Shown here: one piece after another, positions 9,133 through 21,209 of the stretch
Numbering within the stretch: the first letter of the stretch is position 1
How the letters are laid out: each line of letters starts with the position of its first letter
Source of the DNA: Agapetus fuscipes
Lineage: Eukaryota > Arthropoda > Insecta > Trichoptera > Glossosomatidae
Assembly (NCBI GenBank): GCA_951799405.1
Contig: OX637350.1
Span: forward strand, 7,735,852 to 7,799,851
Reading direction: 5' to 3'
DNA: 64,000 nucleotides
Position numbers and translations under genes: made by a program
The notes under the pieces: model-generated
The model's input: the letters and a program-made list of their open reading frames with translations, nothing else
Database searches by the model: none
Told to the model about the DNA's origin: nothing

Positions 9133-11365
9133 AATGGTTGTTATTCACGATAAGTTCATATTTTTACTGTTGGTTTCCTTGCATATGAGGTTATTCAAGG
9201 TATACTCTTTATATGCGCATATCTCTGTTTTTCGGGGAATATGTATTTGATTAACACTCAACAAAGTCGACAATGTAAACACATTTAAAAAAGTAAAGAA
9301 TGCAGTTTTAATCATTTAGCACGTTTCTGTTAAATGCAATTTTAAACCATGCAGTCGCTTTACAATCTTTACAAGAGAAAAAAACAAATGCAAATGTTGA
9401 TTGTATGCAATATTAATCACTTACCACGCAATCAAAGCTGGGAAATTTATAGCTGGAGCACAAATAGACACATTAAACGCTCCATTGATAAGTAGTCCGA
9501 TGGTGAGAGATTACAAGCTGCATTTTACAAGATAGACATTTTGTAAGATTGAGATATCAATAGATCGTTAATTTTCATGACATTCCGTTGTCTTGTCATT
9601 ATAGATCAAAAGGTATACCTACATACCTACACACCGTTTTACAACCTAATATGAAATTTGCTTTTGCGATGTTTTTTTCTTTTTTCTTCTAAATTTCCTT
9701 GATTGTTTTAATAAATTGAAATTGAAAAAACAAACCAATCTTTTGCCTAAGAGACGTTGATCACAAGCAAAATGTGCAAGGCCATACCGTAAAAAAATAC
9801 CCTAACTTACCCCTCAAATTCACGAATCCTACTAACACTTATTTAAAGTCTCACTAATGCTTCGAGTAGTTTTTTAAATGTAAATTTAAGTATTGCCCAT
9901 GAATAAAAATAATTCCAAACGCAAGTGTGGCCAGAGGTTAGTGTAAGTAGGATTGGTGAATGTGGGGGATAAAGTTACAGCTTAAAACATTTTAGTCTTG
10001 AAGGAGTTGATTCCCATTACACGTAAGCTCCGCACCATTAGGTTCACGATAAAGACAAGTTCCTGGCGGTACGTGGACACCAAGGTATTAGAATGATGGT
10101 GTGGTGGGAAACTTACCAATCACGGGGACGATTGTTTGAATAAACAATAGGCAATTTGCCGCCCACGGTCGCAGAGGGCGATGCAGAAATCGTACCGCAT
10201 CCACGCGCTCTCATACAAACTATACATCGATGCTTTGCTGTGATTTGATATTGTTCCGATACATTTGCTGCAGTCGGACAGACAAATTTGAGACTGTTCT
10301 TTTGTTAGGTATATGTAGAGTTTAAGGGTTTTCACGGCTTATTCCCTTTTTTTTATTTTGGACTTTTTGGTCATTAGAGACCACTAATGAATCAGAGCCC
10401 GGAATTGAAAAGCATCATAGCAGTTTCGTCTTTTTTTTGTAAATCGCTCAAAACAGTAAAACCAGTCTATGAAATTTCAAGCCTTCTTTCTAACCTGTGC
10501 TTTTTCGCTTAAATTTTCCTTTGTTGGATCTTTTCATTATGGGTATCAAATATTTATCTAGAACCTATAAAAAATCTTTTTTATTATTGCATTCATCTCT
10601 CCTCTTTATTCGTGTAAGTTTTCTACCATTTCCTTATTTTTGGCCGCATGGAAATTTAAGCATTTTATAACATACCTACATTTTAACTCCATACTCGTAT
10701 CTGGTGTCGTCCTTTCACTGTCAAGACTTTCTGGCTTCTCAACTTCACCATCGATGATGTAACCTGTGCATTATGAAAAACATTTCGACCTTATTCATTA
10801 GATTTCTTAATCCGAAAATCAGGTTTAAATCTTTTTTTTTACAGAGAATCTGAAGATCTGATTACCTCGATAGTTTAAAAAAATTCTCATTAATATTCGT
10901 CAATCAAACATTCTTCATAAATCCTTCAGTTATTTATAATCATGATGGTTTACGGTAGCAGGTAGATGATCGCAAAACATAGTGTCACTGCATTCGTCAT
11001 CACACAGGAATGCCCCTTTACCGTATGCGGCGTGATCCACTATTTATAATCACAATCACGCGTGCCTCACTGTCATTCTTCCAAAACAAATAATACATCT
11101 CACGTATGAAGTGTGTGTACATTTAGATGGAAAATTCGCTTCCACAACAAATCAAACGCCATGAACAACACGTCCACAGATAGGTCGTCCATGGGCAAAC
11201 CAGTCACACGACAGTTCGTCCGCACGACTTTTCATTCAAGAACATTTCGGTCACATACAATATAATAAAGGACTTTTTAAAGTTTGTGTATTCACACAGT
11301 GAAAATTCAATTTGTGAAAATAAAATTCTGTGTTTTTTTATAAATTCTTATAAATATAATATTGT
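9133..11365. other. No gene recognised
   Basis: More than 2 kb with no exon or repeat that I can name. The GC content rises slightly near 10110-10340 without a coding pattern. Confidence 0.45.
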
Positions 11366-11606
11366 TCACAGACAGCTCCACAAAAAAAAACTACAATGAG
11401 GTCAGCACGTGAATTTATTGACATAAACAAAATTGTGTCATCACCCTGTCGGGTTGCTAAGGAAAAGGTATTCAAATATTTTGGTATTGGTTGCTAACGA
11501 AGGCAGTTCCATTAGAGATTTATGTTTGCTCGCTGAGAAAAAAGTATCAAAAAGGTATTTTGGAGAGCAAGTTTTTTTGTGATAGAGCTGTCTGTGGACG
11601 AGTTAT
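11366..11606. mobile_element. Terminal-inverted-repeat element, family G
   Basis: The left end GTTCACAGACAGCTCCACAA and the right end TTGTGATAGAGCTGTCTGTG are near reverse complements. The interior (GTCAGCACGTGAATT, GTCGGGTTGCTAAGG, GGTATTGGTTGCTAACG) recurs at 40860-40990 as GTCCGCACGTGAATT and CCGGGTTGCTAGGG. It is about 240 bp and non-coding, so it is a probable non-autonomous DNA transposon. The superfamily is not clear. Confidence 0.6.
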
Positions 11607-12128
11607 CTTTGACTGATTTTTCGTGACACGGGAAATTTCAGATAACATCTCGAAACTTCATTTTTTTTTGTAAATACATGAGTCATAGCTTTTAACTTAA
11701 TAATTATGAAGTTTTTATAATCATTTGCGTGAAAACCAGATCGATTACTGAAAATTGCCCGTAATAAAAGAAAATCTTGACATATTTTAGGTAATAACTA
11801 ATGAGGTGTTTTTACCAATTACTCTCATGATAAATATATACATACTTTACATCTGTTGTACGTAAAAAAAAATCGCATTTTATCGTGAAAAAAAAGTGAT
11901 TGAAGTGCCTCTTTTAAATGACTATTTTATTCTTTACTATAACTCGAAGAACTTTTATAGCTTTTAGACGAGATGCCTAATGAGCACTAAATGTTCATCT
12001 TGCATTTTCCCACGCAATGTTTTCTGGACTCACACAATTACAAGTAATACCATGCATAGAGAGCAGGGACGTGCATTGTGTAGAGGAAAATTCATTTCAT
12101 GATTAATATTTATCCTTTCAATAAAAGT

Positions 12129-12380
12129 ATTAGGATGATTTATTAAGTGAATGAATGTTTTTTTTGTGAATCACACTTTTTGGCCATAGAAAGCGCCAAT
12201 TCTCAAGCAAGACCCATTTACTTTAATTCTGGATGGATCTTTGGTGACCATGTAAAGATATATTATTTTTTCTACCAAGTGTAGAGCATTTACGAAAATG
12301 TAATGTTTTTTTGTGCTCCGCCGGGAATCAAACCCATAACCTTCTAACCATACCGTTAACCACTTGACTTCGGACCGGTT
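12129..12380 (-). mobile_element. tRNA-derived SINE, family C, copy 3
   Basis: On the minus strand the head ACCGGTCCGAAGTCAAGTGG, B box GGGTTTGATTCCCGGCGG, linker, CCATCCAGAATT, CTTGAGAATTGGCGCTTTC and end TAAATCATCCTAATAC match the family. It is more diverged than copies 2 and 5. Confidence 0.8.
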
Positions 12381-13624
12381 TTTAAAATAACACACAAGAA
12401 ATTAAAGCTGTCATAATGACGCAAACTGAGTCCAAAATTTATATTTGAAATCTTAATTTCAAGGTGGAATTCATTCTCATCAAGGTTTGACTTTTTTTGG
12501 TTCTATGGAATGCTCGTTTCTGGTGGCAATGTTTTCTCAGTAGTGAGTAGGTATATTATGTCATATTTTGATTTATATTCAAGTGCTAATAATTTTAGTT
12601 GTGTAAAGCTCTGAATGGTTTTCTTTTCATGCGAGGCCATTTTTCAGCCACGCCTCATAGGTTTTATTGGCTGTTAGGGATGCCCGGGATAGTACCCACC
12701 CCCTCGCGCATGCAACATTAATCATTTGAATGCACCGGCTCCACTAATGCCCCGTGAAATGTTTTAATGCACCCCTTACTTAGCCCTTAAAAGGATAATG
12801 ATTAATAGAAGTCAAGACGATTTCGTGATTTTAACGAAAATGGACTCCCAATATTGAATTTAGAACTTTTTTCGCGGCGGGCAAACGTTATACGTGTATG
12901 AGACTACGTTTCTTAGCAACCTATAATTAAATATTTATTGTACATTAATAATAACAATGCTGAATTGTTGTATAATTTGATTGATTCAATGGTTATTTTA
13001 CTGAATTTTCATTTGGAAGAAAATGCTCCAAGAAAGGATCTCATTTTATCTTTACCATTTTACTTCAAGCAATTTTATATTTTTCCAATACTAAATTGTA
13101 TATATTTAATGTAAAATAAAAACTTTTATCTTCACGAGTTGGTTTATTTTCTCGAGCGCTTTCAGTGTTATAACAAAAAACGGTCGTTCTCTTGATAATG
13201 GTGTGATAACATCGAAAGTGTTGCTTGTCCAGTCCTCATTCGTATGCAACCAATACCAAATAAAAGGCGTTGATACAGCACGATAGTCTACCACCATTCC
13301 GTCCAGAGACTTGTCATCGACTCAGCATATAAATATTCATGCATTTCCCCACTAACTGTTCAACAGCAGATTATCTAGAAAGCTCGCATTGTATGACTTT
13401 GGTAGATAATGTCACTGGACGAGTGTAGGAGTGCATGAGAGGAGGATAGTGCAATAGCATGTCTACCGTCTGTGTTCCCGAAGGCTGTGGGCGGTCACCC
13501 AAAATCCATACTAAACTCATGGCTCACTTCATAACACAACTTTTGCCACCCTTCTCATGAATTTTCATATCTTATAGTTGACGTGCTGAAAGAGAGTGGT
13601 CTCGATGACATTTTATTCTTGTAC
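12381..13624. other. No gene recognised
   Basis: No exon is seen. The stretch 13025-13130 (TTATCTTTACCATTTTACTT, then TTTTTCCAATACT and AAAGTAAAAAC-like blocks) recurs near 37785-37850. This is an unclassified low-copy repeat. Confidence 0.4.
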
Positions 13625-13900
13625 ATCGTTGTAGTGTAACTGTAACTCTGTCGACATTACACTAGTGGATCCTAAACCCTTTACACTTAACAGAATTGCA
13701 TCACTTGCATACTTCTTTTAATTTGAGTTAAATATCCAAAACATTTTCCATACATCTCTTGACATGCAAACTTTTTCATAGGATTAAGCCATTCTTTTCT
13801 CGGTCTCCCCGTTTCATTTTAGTATTACTTTGTCCATTCTTTCCACACGCATATACTAACCATCTTATGTCCTTTGGCATTATCTGATATCATTTTCTTC
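13625..13900 (-). mobile_element. RTE-like LINE 3' fragment, decayed
   Basis: The minus strand ends in GACAGAGTTACAGTTACACT, the GTTACA-type tail. Upstream on that strand, ACGGGGAGACCGAGAAAAG matches the GRPRK region of the 2440-2993 copy. The frame is broken throughout. Confidence 0.5.
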
Positions 13901-14049
13901 CACTTTTATTCCACTTTTCCTGTCCAATTTCCCATGTTTGTTGTCTACACTGCATTTTTTCCATTATTTTCAATAAATTGCCTTAAAATGACGGTATAAC
14001 TAAATACCTACTTCACATTTATAACGAAGACTTAGTTATACTGGAGTGA

Positions 14050-14194
14050 TGTTTTCCGGGATCTGTTGCCGTGGTCTGTGGGAGCTGGAGCTTCCGGACG
14101 TTTCGCCCATTTCTACAATGGGCTTCTTCATCATCATACTTCACGCTGAAGAAGTCCCAGCTCCCACAGACCACGGCAACAGATCCCGGAAAAA
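14050..14194. mobile_element. Foldback element with 36-bp perfect arms
   Basis: The arms 14052-14087 and 14157-14192 (with CCGGGATCTGTTGCCGTGG and CTGTGGGAGCTGG) are perfect reverse complements over about 36 bp. The loop carries CGTTTCGCCCATTTC and AATGGGCTTCTTC, which on the minus strand is GAAGAAGCCC-loop-GGGCGAAACG. A diverged relative lies at 59406-59580. Confidence 0.7.
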
Positions 14195-14644
14195 ATCAGC
14201 CTGCCGTGTAAGCCTAAAACTCGAAGACTTAGTTGTTTTCAATGCTCATTGGAAACTTTTCTAACGTGCTTCTTTTACATTGTAAGTTCTGAATATGTCC
14301 CCAAGCTACTTCTGGCTTTAATTCAACTCTTCGCTGGTACTTACATATCACTAAACAGACACCACACAGGCTTACCTGTTTTCATTCATCGTATTTCGTC
14401 TAACTTTACAAAATTCACCAGACACCTGCTCGTAAATATGCTAAGTTTATTTTGCAGGGAGGAGCTGATATGAGAAAATTGTACAAATAGTAAACATCTA
14501 CGTGTTTGGTGTGGGATCACGCTCACATACAAATCACAAGGAAAATGCTGATAGATTTTCTGTTGGAAATTTTTGTGTAGACAATCTTCGATTGGTTATA
14601 ATATAGGTAGTATTGTACTATTTTTCCATCCATAGTAATTTGCA

Positions 14645-14895
14645 TAGAGAAACTGATGATGATGATGAGTTGATGATTTCTTTATAGCGCCGTTTCGTGA
14701 TGTAGTCACTCCAAGGGCGCTTGTGCAAAAGATGCCAGAAATTTGGTTGTCTTCAGTGCTTTCCGGAACTTTCCATGGTCCTCTAGCTCTCTCACATGAT
14801 GTGGCAGGTTGTTCCAGGCCAGAGGAACAGCAACTGCAAATGCACGCTCTCCAAACATTGTGTTAACTCTTCTTATCAGCAGTATGCCGCAGAAT
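14645..14895 (-). pseudogene. L2/CR1-like LINE C-terminal fragment
   Basis: The minus strand encodes MFGERAFAVAVPLAWNNLPH followed by VRELEDHGKFRKALKT and a stop after APLE. This is the conserved 'rsFsvaaP.lWN.LP' C-terminus of L2/CR1-group reverse transcriptase ORFs. After the stop come CGGCGCTATAAAGAAATCA and a CAT-repeat tail. Two related copies lie at 22476-22705 and 34302-34415. Confidence 0.75.
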
Positions 14896-15233
14896 TAGGA
14901 CTTCAAGTTAAAGTGTGTAATTGAGAAAAGGAGTTTGAAGTTACTAGCAGACATATACCCATTTTTTGGCCATCAGTCTCGCCACTATGTCTTTCCTGGT
15001 GATTATAGTAATAAAGTCATCTTAGAAAAAGACAGCATACTACTTAACATTTGTCTTTGTCTGAACTGTCCTTTATTGTTTAAGTTCCTCTGTCTTGCAG
15101 GGGCTCAAAATCATCGTTCTAGTTGTGACTTCCTTTCCAGTTATAATAAAATGATTTCTTTAGTGCTACAACGAACACAGTCACATAAATGCCTAAGCCA
15201 AGCGTAGCTATCGGTACCTTAATGGTACAACTT

Positions 15234-15492
15234 AATCTATAATCTATAATAATCTATAATCTAAGTTGCAAGGATATGTTCATTTAAAGCTCTCAGATGT
15301 ATGCCCACAAACCAACAAGTGTAGTTCGCGCTTACAAATGCTGATTGTGTACTTACAAATAAAATCCAAACCTCAAATGAACATAAGCCCCACAACTTTT
15401 GCCGACCTTCCCTGAAACAGGGGTGACATTGGCAAAGTGAACCATTTTTTACAGTATGGGTGGTCAGCCTCATACCAACCTATAAGTCAAGG
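15234..15492 (-). mobile_element. SINE-like family A, copy 3 (full length)
   Basis: Read on the minus strand: CCTTGACTTATAGGTTGG, GAGGCTGACCACCCATACTG, GGTTCACTTTGCCAATGTC, hairpin CCCTGTTTCAGGG, GGGGCTTATGTTCATTTGAG, GCGCGAACTACAC, then a tail of ATAATCTATAGATT-type repeats. The start coincides with that of copies 10, 12, 13, 15 and 17, which defines the 5' end of the family. Confidence 0.9.
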
Positions 15493-15511
15493 AAATAATT
15501 GACATATTTGT

Positions 15512-15682
15512 TACAGGGAAGGACGGCAAGAGTTGCAGGGTGTATGCGCATTTTAGATTTGGTGTTTATGTTGTAGGTTCACATGAGGCATGTGCAAGCG
15601 CGAACTTGTCTGGTTGTGAAAATGCATGTAATGTGAATCTCCAATGTAACATATCTTTGTAACTTAGATTAGATTAGATTAG
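15512..15682 (+). mobile_element. SINE-like family A, copy 4 (5'-truncated)
   Basis: Starts at CAGGGAAGGACGGCAAGAG and ends in (TTAGA)n. It lies about 20 bp from copy 3 in opposite orientation. Confidence 0.8.
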
Positions 15683-15687
15683 AAGCT

Positions 15688-15880
15688 GACTCAGATAAAG
15701 GCACCTTTTTCCTATTTTTTACGAGAGAAAACACTTAATCAGGAAAATCGTGTAGTTTACAAGTTTCTTATAATTAGATCACTTACTGTGAAAAGCCCAT
15801 TACAATAAAATGTTATATCCACGATTTCTCAAACAAGTGAATCAGCACAGTTTTACCTTTAAAGTGGCGATATGTAGAAA
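15688..15880 (+). repeat. Family H interspersed repeat
   Basis: CTCAGATAAAGGCACC, TTTTTCCTATTTTT, GAGAGAAAACACTT, CCATTACAATAAAATGTT and CAGTTTTACCTTTAAAGTGG align with 44999-45192. The same element is split by SINE A at 1342-1735. Confidence 0.6.
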
Positions 15881-16405
15881 GCAATCCATGGCGTGTAGAC
15901 TCCCAATCTTTGAGAAAAGATCTTATCAGAGTCAGACAGTAAAGAGAGGAAGAAGAAGAGAATTTTAATTTTGATTTGTCATTGACTGTCATTGTCCTGA
16001 GGATGCCTTTTTAGGCGAAAACGTTTGGCATATTTGAATAAAAAATAAGTGAATTAAAGCAGTGTATTTTTAATTAATAGTAAACTATTGATTTATATAT
16101 TTTTCCGTTTGATGTTCTTTATCTACATTTAGTGCAGTTTTTGATTATGCAGTTTTCCCGTTGGTCCGCCGCTCCTTCGCAATAAACAACCTCACGTTCC
16201 TCATGTACTACCCATGTATTTACAAGCTCTACCTCACGCCATACAAATAATATCAAAAGGTATTGTTTTATTATGCTATGCATGTGGAACATTAAATATG
16301 ATTTGTTTACAGTACGATGCACTCTTTTAACCTCTTGTATCCAATGGTAGAATGTTTAACTTTACCTGATAGTAAGCAATAGAAAAAATATATTATTCAA
16401 AGTAT

Positions 16406-16753
16406 TGTTATGTTTTTACGCTGCTACAATTTAATTAAAACTGCAGTGATTGATTTTATACAATTTATTTCACTTTCGATTCGTACACAGAGTCGCTTTA
16501 CATTGGCTGAACAATACAGTGGCTGAATGATTTCTGAAGCTACAGAAAGTTTCGGTTCTCATTTTATAGTACGAATAAAGAACATTCTCGAACATAGAGA
16601 ATCGTTTCTTGCTAGATTTTGACAGAACATTCCATGCAACCAATCTCGAAAAAAATACTATTCTAATAAGTACCTAAATCTATTTATTTCTAGAGAGACT
16701 TATACAGACACTAACACAGACAATCCACAACACACAACTACATATTCGTAACA
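16406..16753 (-). mobile_element. Solo LTR, subgroup beta
   Basis: On the minus strand it starts TGTTACGAATATGTAG and ends AAAAACATAACA. It has a TATA-like ACTATAAAATGAG about 195 bp in and an AATAAA-type polyadenylation signal 60 bp before the end. The first 160 bp match 39239-39399. The TG...CA ends, terminal inverted repeat and Pol II signals fit an LTR of the Ty3/gypsy type. No flanking 4-bp duplication is evident, and no internal retroelement coding sequence lies next to it. Confidence 0.75.
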
Positions 16754-18129
16754 TTGCCCCTCCCTTAGACTCGTTCCGTCCCGGAGTCCTGAATTCCCGT
16801 ATGCCGGTATCGGCAGGATGTATGAAAAGTTGTAGACACCATTCAACTTTCGTCCTGAAAATCGTACATTTTTTTTTTGAAAAAACGCGAAATATCCTGG
16901 ATTTCTGTTAATTCTTAGTGAAGTTATAAGTCATACCGTTGCCCCATTGCTTAAATTCCTCACGATCGCGTTAATTGAAAAAAAAACACTAGGTGTGCTG
17001 TAGTCTCTTCCATACATTTGTCTATTTACGCTATCGACGGGAATTTATACGGTGTTTTACACTCGAGGTACAGAGTTACAGAATTTATTTATATTTTCTG
17101 ACGTTCTCATTTTTACTACCACGTAAAAAATATTTCATGATAAATTCCTTGTAATTTTTTTATGAATAGAATTTTGAAATCACTAAGTATATACTTTGAG
17201 CATAAGAAGGCACATATATATTGGAAGCTGAGAATTGGAAATACGGAGAAGAAATGTGAGAAAACCTCAGGGAAGACTGTTGGGTGACGTAAGAAAAACA
17301 GCGAAATATTGATCAGATTTTTTTGAGATTTCAGCAAACTACCAGAACTCAATTTTCTACACTGGATCCTTCAATATTTGTTTTATAAAAAAATCTTATA
17401 CAAAAAATAAATAAACCCAATTATGGAGTCGGTTTGGGAAACGTTTTTTGCAGGGATCTTCGAGATTCAAATTATTCTCTGTTGTCAAATGTCACCCGTC
17501 TATGTAACTAGGCTCCTTAGCAACAAATAACGAATTGTTAAATTAATGTAAAAAAAACACGTTTTTCTTTAGTTGAGTTGGTTATTTTAAAACGTTGTTT
17601 TCATTTTTACATTTTTTTTTAATCTTCACAATGCCTATACACAGACCCTTAAACTTGTAACGGATTATTATTATGTGACGTGACCCCAGGAGCCCGGCAG
17701 TGTAAAGAAATTTTTTGAAACATTTTGTAATGTGCAGACCTCACTATAGTCGTAATATTTAAGTACTAGGTTCCTACTCCATATTTTAGAAACAGGGTTT
17801 ATTTTTTTTGCTTGTAAAAAAGTTCTATAGATGTCTGTCGTCAGTTGTTTCTTCTCAAATCCAGTTCAAAGCAATTATTATTAGTGACTCTTAAGTCTTA
17901 AACAAAGGAAAATTATACTTGATTGCCGTCATCTTGTCTTGTGCTGTTCTACAAAAAAACGTGTAAACAAATTAAAAAGTTCCTGCAATTATGCTGTTTT
18001 TAAACCTTAGATGTCTAAATTAGGGCTCAAGTTATTATTCTCATTAGTTTTTTCTCATTTATTTTCCACTCATAAAATGATTTATTTCTTTTTGCAGATT
18101 TCATTAAAACATATTTAATTTTTAAACTT
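16754..18129. other. No gene recognised
   Basis: No exon or named repeat is seen. TAGGCTCCTTAGCAAC near 17509 weakly resembles part of family G. Confidence 0.4.
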
Positions 18130-18335
18130 CCCAATAACATGGTATCAAGTGCCCGAAATTTAACACAAAAACAACCTAAAAAGTGTCTCATTGCCCTTTG
18201 CGAAACCGGCCCTCTATTGTGGAATCTCCTACCGCTCGAGCTGAGAGGTGTGGAGAAGGCAAATGTTATTCAGTCCAATTTAAAATTGTGTCTGTTCAGG
18301 AGATGTCATGGCTCTGCAATTAATTCCATTGGATT
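18130..18335 (+). pseudogene. L2/CR1-like LINE C-terminal fragment
   Basis: The frame encodes CETGPLLWNLLPLELRGVEK, then a segment ending LKLCLFRR. This is the same conserved C-terminal motif ('GPLLWN.LPLELR...FK..LK..LF') seen in L2/CR1-type LINEs. It is not from the same subfamily as 14645-14895. SINE B copy 1 follows 45 bp downstream. Confidence 0.65.
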
Positions 18336-18379
18336 GAATTCACAAAACAGTACTTACTCTAAAAATTCATCATCATCAG

Positions 18380-18704
18380 TCCGGTCGATAGCTCAGTTGG
18401 TAGAGTGCTTGCATTCTACCCCGTGAGCTCGGGTTCGAATCCCACCGAGGAGGGTGTCAGAAATGATTTCCTATTTCGGTGTTTATTTCAAACCCCATAA
18501 TAAAAATACCGGCAAGGTTTACTCAGCCTTCACAAGAAATGAGTACCAGCTCCCTCGGGAGCTGGGAGACCCCCACTTCAACTGAAGTGGTTGGCGTAAG
18601 GCCGGTCCCCTTACCTGTAAAAATAAATAGGTTCAACTCACCACATGCGATCCCTTCGGGGATAACGCGCCAAGAAGTTACACTATATGTGTAGCTTAGT
18701 TGCG
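18380..18704 (+). mobile_element. tRNA-derived SINE, family B, copy 1 (full length)
   Basis: The tRNA head is complete: GTCCGGTCGATAGCTCAGTT, GGTAGAGTGC (A box), then GGGTTCGAATCCC (B box). A body follows (GTGTCAGAAATGATTTCC, CTCCCTCGGGAGCTGGGAG, CACTTCAACTGAAGTGG), then the core GGTTGGCGTAAGGCCGG, the hairpin ATCCCTTCGGGGAT and the end AGTTACACTATATGTG then TAGCTTAG. There are two perfect hairpins in the body. It is the best copy for describing the family. Confidence 0.9.
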
Positions 18705-19893
18705 TTTTTTTGCGTTATCATCAGTGGCACTACGATCCCTGAATGTTCTTGCCCTCCTTGATCAACCGTAGCCAACGCTGCCTGCACAACGCCTTCCTCC
18801 TCCAGGCCCATGTTGGTTTGTTGTTTTACAATAACTCATACAACCAATTGCAGCATATTGCATAGCAGGTGGGGATGTAGAATGGCATTATCGCGCCATG
18901 AAGCAATAATAATTTGTTTGTAACTCTGCAGTCTACATTCCTCGCAATCTGCTTCACAGATCACATTTCGCGGTTCACGACTGCCTTGGATTTCTCGCAG
19001 ACTAACAGAAGTATACAGAATCATGCTTTAGTCAGAAGATGATCTGGGAGCTAACTTAGAGACTACCAGTGTTGTTCAGATACATTCAATCCGTAGATGA
19101 TCCAGAAGCGCTATTCTGCTAACTTTCTTACACTTTGGAAATCAATCCAAGTCGGAGCTTGCTAGCGCTTGCGAAAACTCCATATATAAAAAAAATCACA
19201 GTACATTGGCCACGAATCGCTATCTCGTCGCCTCAAGGTCGTAAGGAATTTAGCAGAATAGAGCTTCAGGTGACATTTTTTTTGTGTAGAAAATCTACTT
19301 CATAGGTTTGCTGCCCCTGAATAACACTGTATGTTCTAAATGAGTCTCTGAATCAATACTTGGGAAACTTGGGATGAACAACGGATCATTTCAGCTTCAA
19401 ATGTTTGTGAATAACACAGTTAATGTTTTACCTGGTGCTATTGTATGATGCTATTTATCGCACAACTAGCAAGCTGAAGGCAGAAAACTGTTAATATGCC
19501 CTTTACCCCATAAAAATAATGCGCTTACAATTTACAATAAGTAGCCATGCTTTGTTTCTTGTAGTACCTACCAGCGTCAGGTATCTGTAAATTAATAAAT
19601 TACCACGGGCCCCATAGAAGCTTAGAATACTCGTACTTAAAAACGTAATACTTCAACCTGGGACGGGTCACGATCTCTTTCATTAACAGCTTACAGCAAT
19701 GCTGTCCAACGCATTTATTCTCCAGTCCTTACTCCAACCACCCGACAGCCCACCACTACTTCATCCAGCCATTTGTGTGTACCTTTGTACCCAGTGCACC
19801 TTTGGGTCCGTGACTACAATTATCATTTTTAGGGCATGATGGTCCATTCGCTGGATGTGACTCATCCAATATAGCCAATTCGTTAAACGTGAC
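18705..19893. other. No gene recognised
   Basis: No exon is seen. ATCCGTAGATGATCC (19090) and ACGGATCATTTCAG (19380), with nearby GAATAACAC blocks, may be the worn arms of a CCATGGAT-type inverted-repeat element. Confidence 0.4.
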
Positions 19894-20157
19894 TAAGCTA
19901 CACATATAGTGTAACTTCTTGCCGCGTTCTCCCTGAAGGGTTCGCATGTGGCGAGTGGAGCCTATTTATTTGTACATTTAAGGGGGCCGGCCTTCCACCA
20001 ACCACTTCAGTTAAAGTGGGAATTTCCCAGCTTCCGAGGCTTTTGGGTTTGAAATAAATATCAAAACAGAAAATTATTTTTGACACCCTTAGTGCAATTC
20101 GAACCCAAACTCTCGGAATGGAATGCAATACTCTGCCAACTGAGCTATCGACCGGAC
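19894..20157 (-). mobile_element. tRNA-derived SINE, family B, copy 2
   Basis: On the minus strand: GTCCGGTCGATAGCTCAGTT head, GGGTTCGAATTGCA B box, TGTCAAAAATAATTTTC, core GGTTGGTGGAAGGCCGGCC, hairpin CCCTTCAGGGAG and the end AGTTACACTATATGTG. It is slightly shortened inside. Confidence 0.85.
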
Positions 20158-20940
20158 TTACTATTTAAAATAATGTAATAAAAAATCATGAGTTTTCTTG
20201 TTGAAAGCGATTGAATGATCGCAATGTATTTTATTACAGTTTTTAACCCTAGTGCTCCAAAATGTGCATTCTTTAAAGTATCATCTTTTCCATGAATTCA
20301 CTGTACAGTTACTGTTCAAACTATCTGCAAAATCAATTTTGCAAGGTCTAATCCAAAACCGTTCTACTGAAAACTAAGAAATTGATCCATGAGTCATGGT
20401 CTATGTTATTGACGTCATGCGTTCAGAGAATATTCTTGTAGCTGTTTCATCTGAGACTTGCAAATTCAATGCAGTAAATATTGTAATGCCTTCAGATTAA
20501 TGTATGCATGTTACAAGTTTACGAGTGCTTCACGATCTATTTTAATTTAACATGGAGCTGGCAAAATTATGTTTTTCCGGGGGCAGCCAGAGCCCGCGCC
20601 CCTTTTTGCCATAAATATTTAGTCATCCGCCTTAGGCACAGCGTTTCCGCATCAAACCTTGCTGCATATATAGGTATAGATGCACTCCATAATGTGAACC
20701 CTCAACCTGAACACCATAAAGGGATCAACTGCTGTAGCTGTGTTGTAGATTGATTGAAGTCTTGAGTAGAACGGTTTTGAATTAAATGCACTAGAAATTC
20801 AGTTTATCCAAATGGATAGCAAAAAGGTCACACTTGCAATTAACTGCAGGAAGAGCGTCTAGTGTAAGTATAACATGGTGGAATATAGAGTAAAGTTGAA
20901 GTAGCCTCAGAGCTTTATATATTTTTTCTGGCTTCACTTA
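20158..20940. other. No gene recognised
   Basis: Spacer between two family B SINEs. No coding block is convincing. Confidence 0.45.
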
Positions 20941-21209
20941 CGCAACTACGCTACACATATAGTGTCACTTATTGCTGCGTTCTTCCCGAAGGGATCGCAT
21001 GTGGCGAGTGAACCCATTTATTTTTGCAGGTAAGAGGGGCGACCTTAGGCCAACCACTTCAGTTGAAGTGAGGATTTCCTAGGTCAAAAGGGAGCTCGTA
21101 CACATCAATGGGGAATTGCAAAAAAACATTTCCGACACCCTCGGTAGCATTCGAACCCGAGCTGTCGCCGAGGAAAGCAAGCACTCTACCAAATGAGCTA
21201 TCGACCGGA
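20941..21209 (-). mobile_element. tRNA-derived SINE, family B, copy 3
   Basis: On the minus strand: TCCGGTCGATAGCTCATTTG head, GGGTTCGAATGCTACCGAGG B box, GTGTCGGAAATG, core GGTTGGCCTAAGGTCGCC, hairpin ATCCCTTCGGGAA, end AGTGACACTATATGTG. Confidence 0.85.

Noticed and set aside
18382..18452. Genuine tRNA gene
   Set aside because: The head has A and B boxes, but it continues into the SINE body and recurs with the same body in other copies. There is no plausible acceptor stem pairing or terminator.
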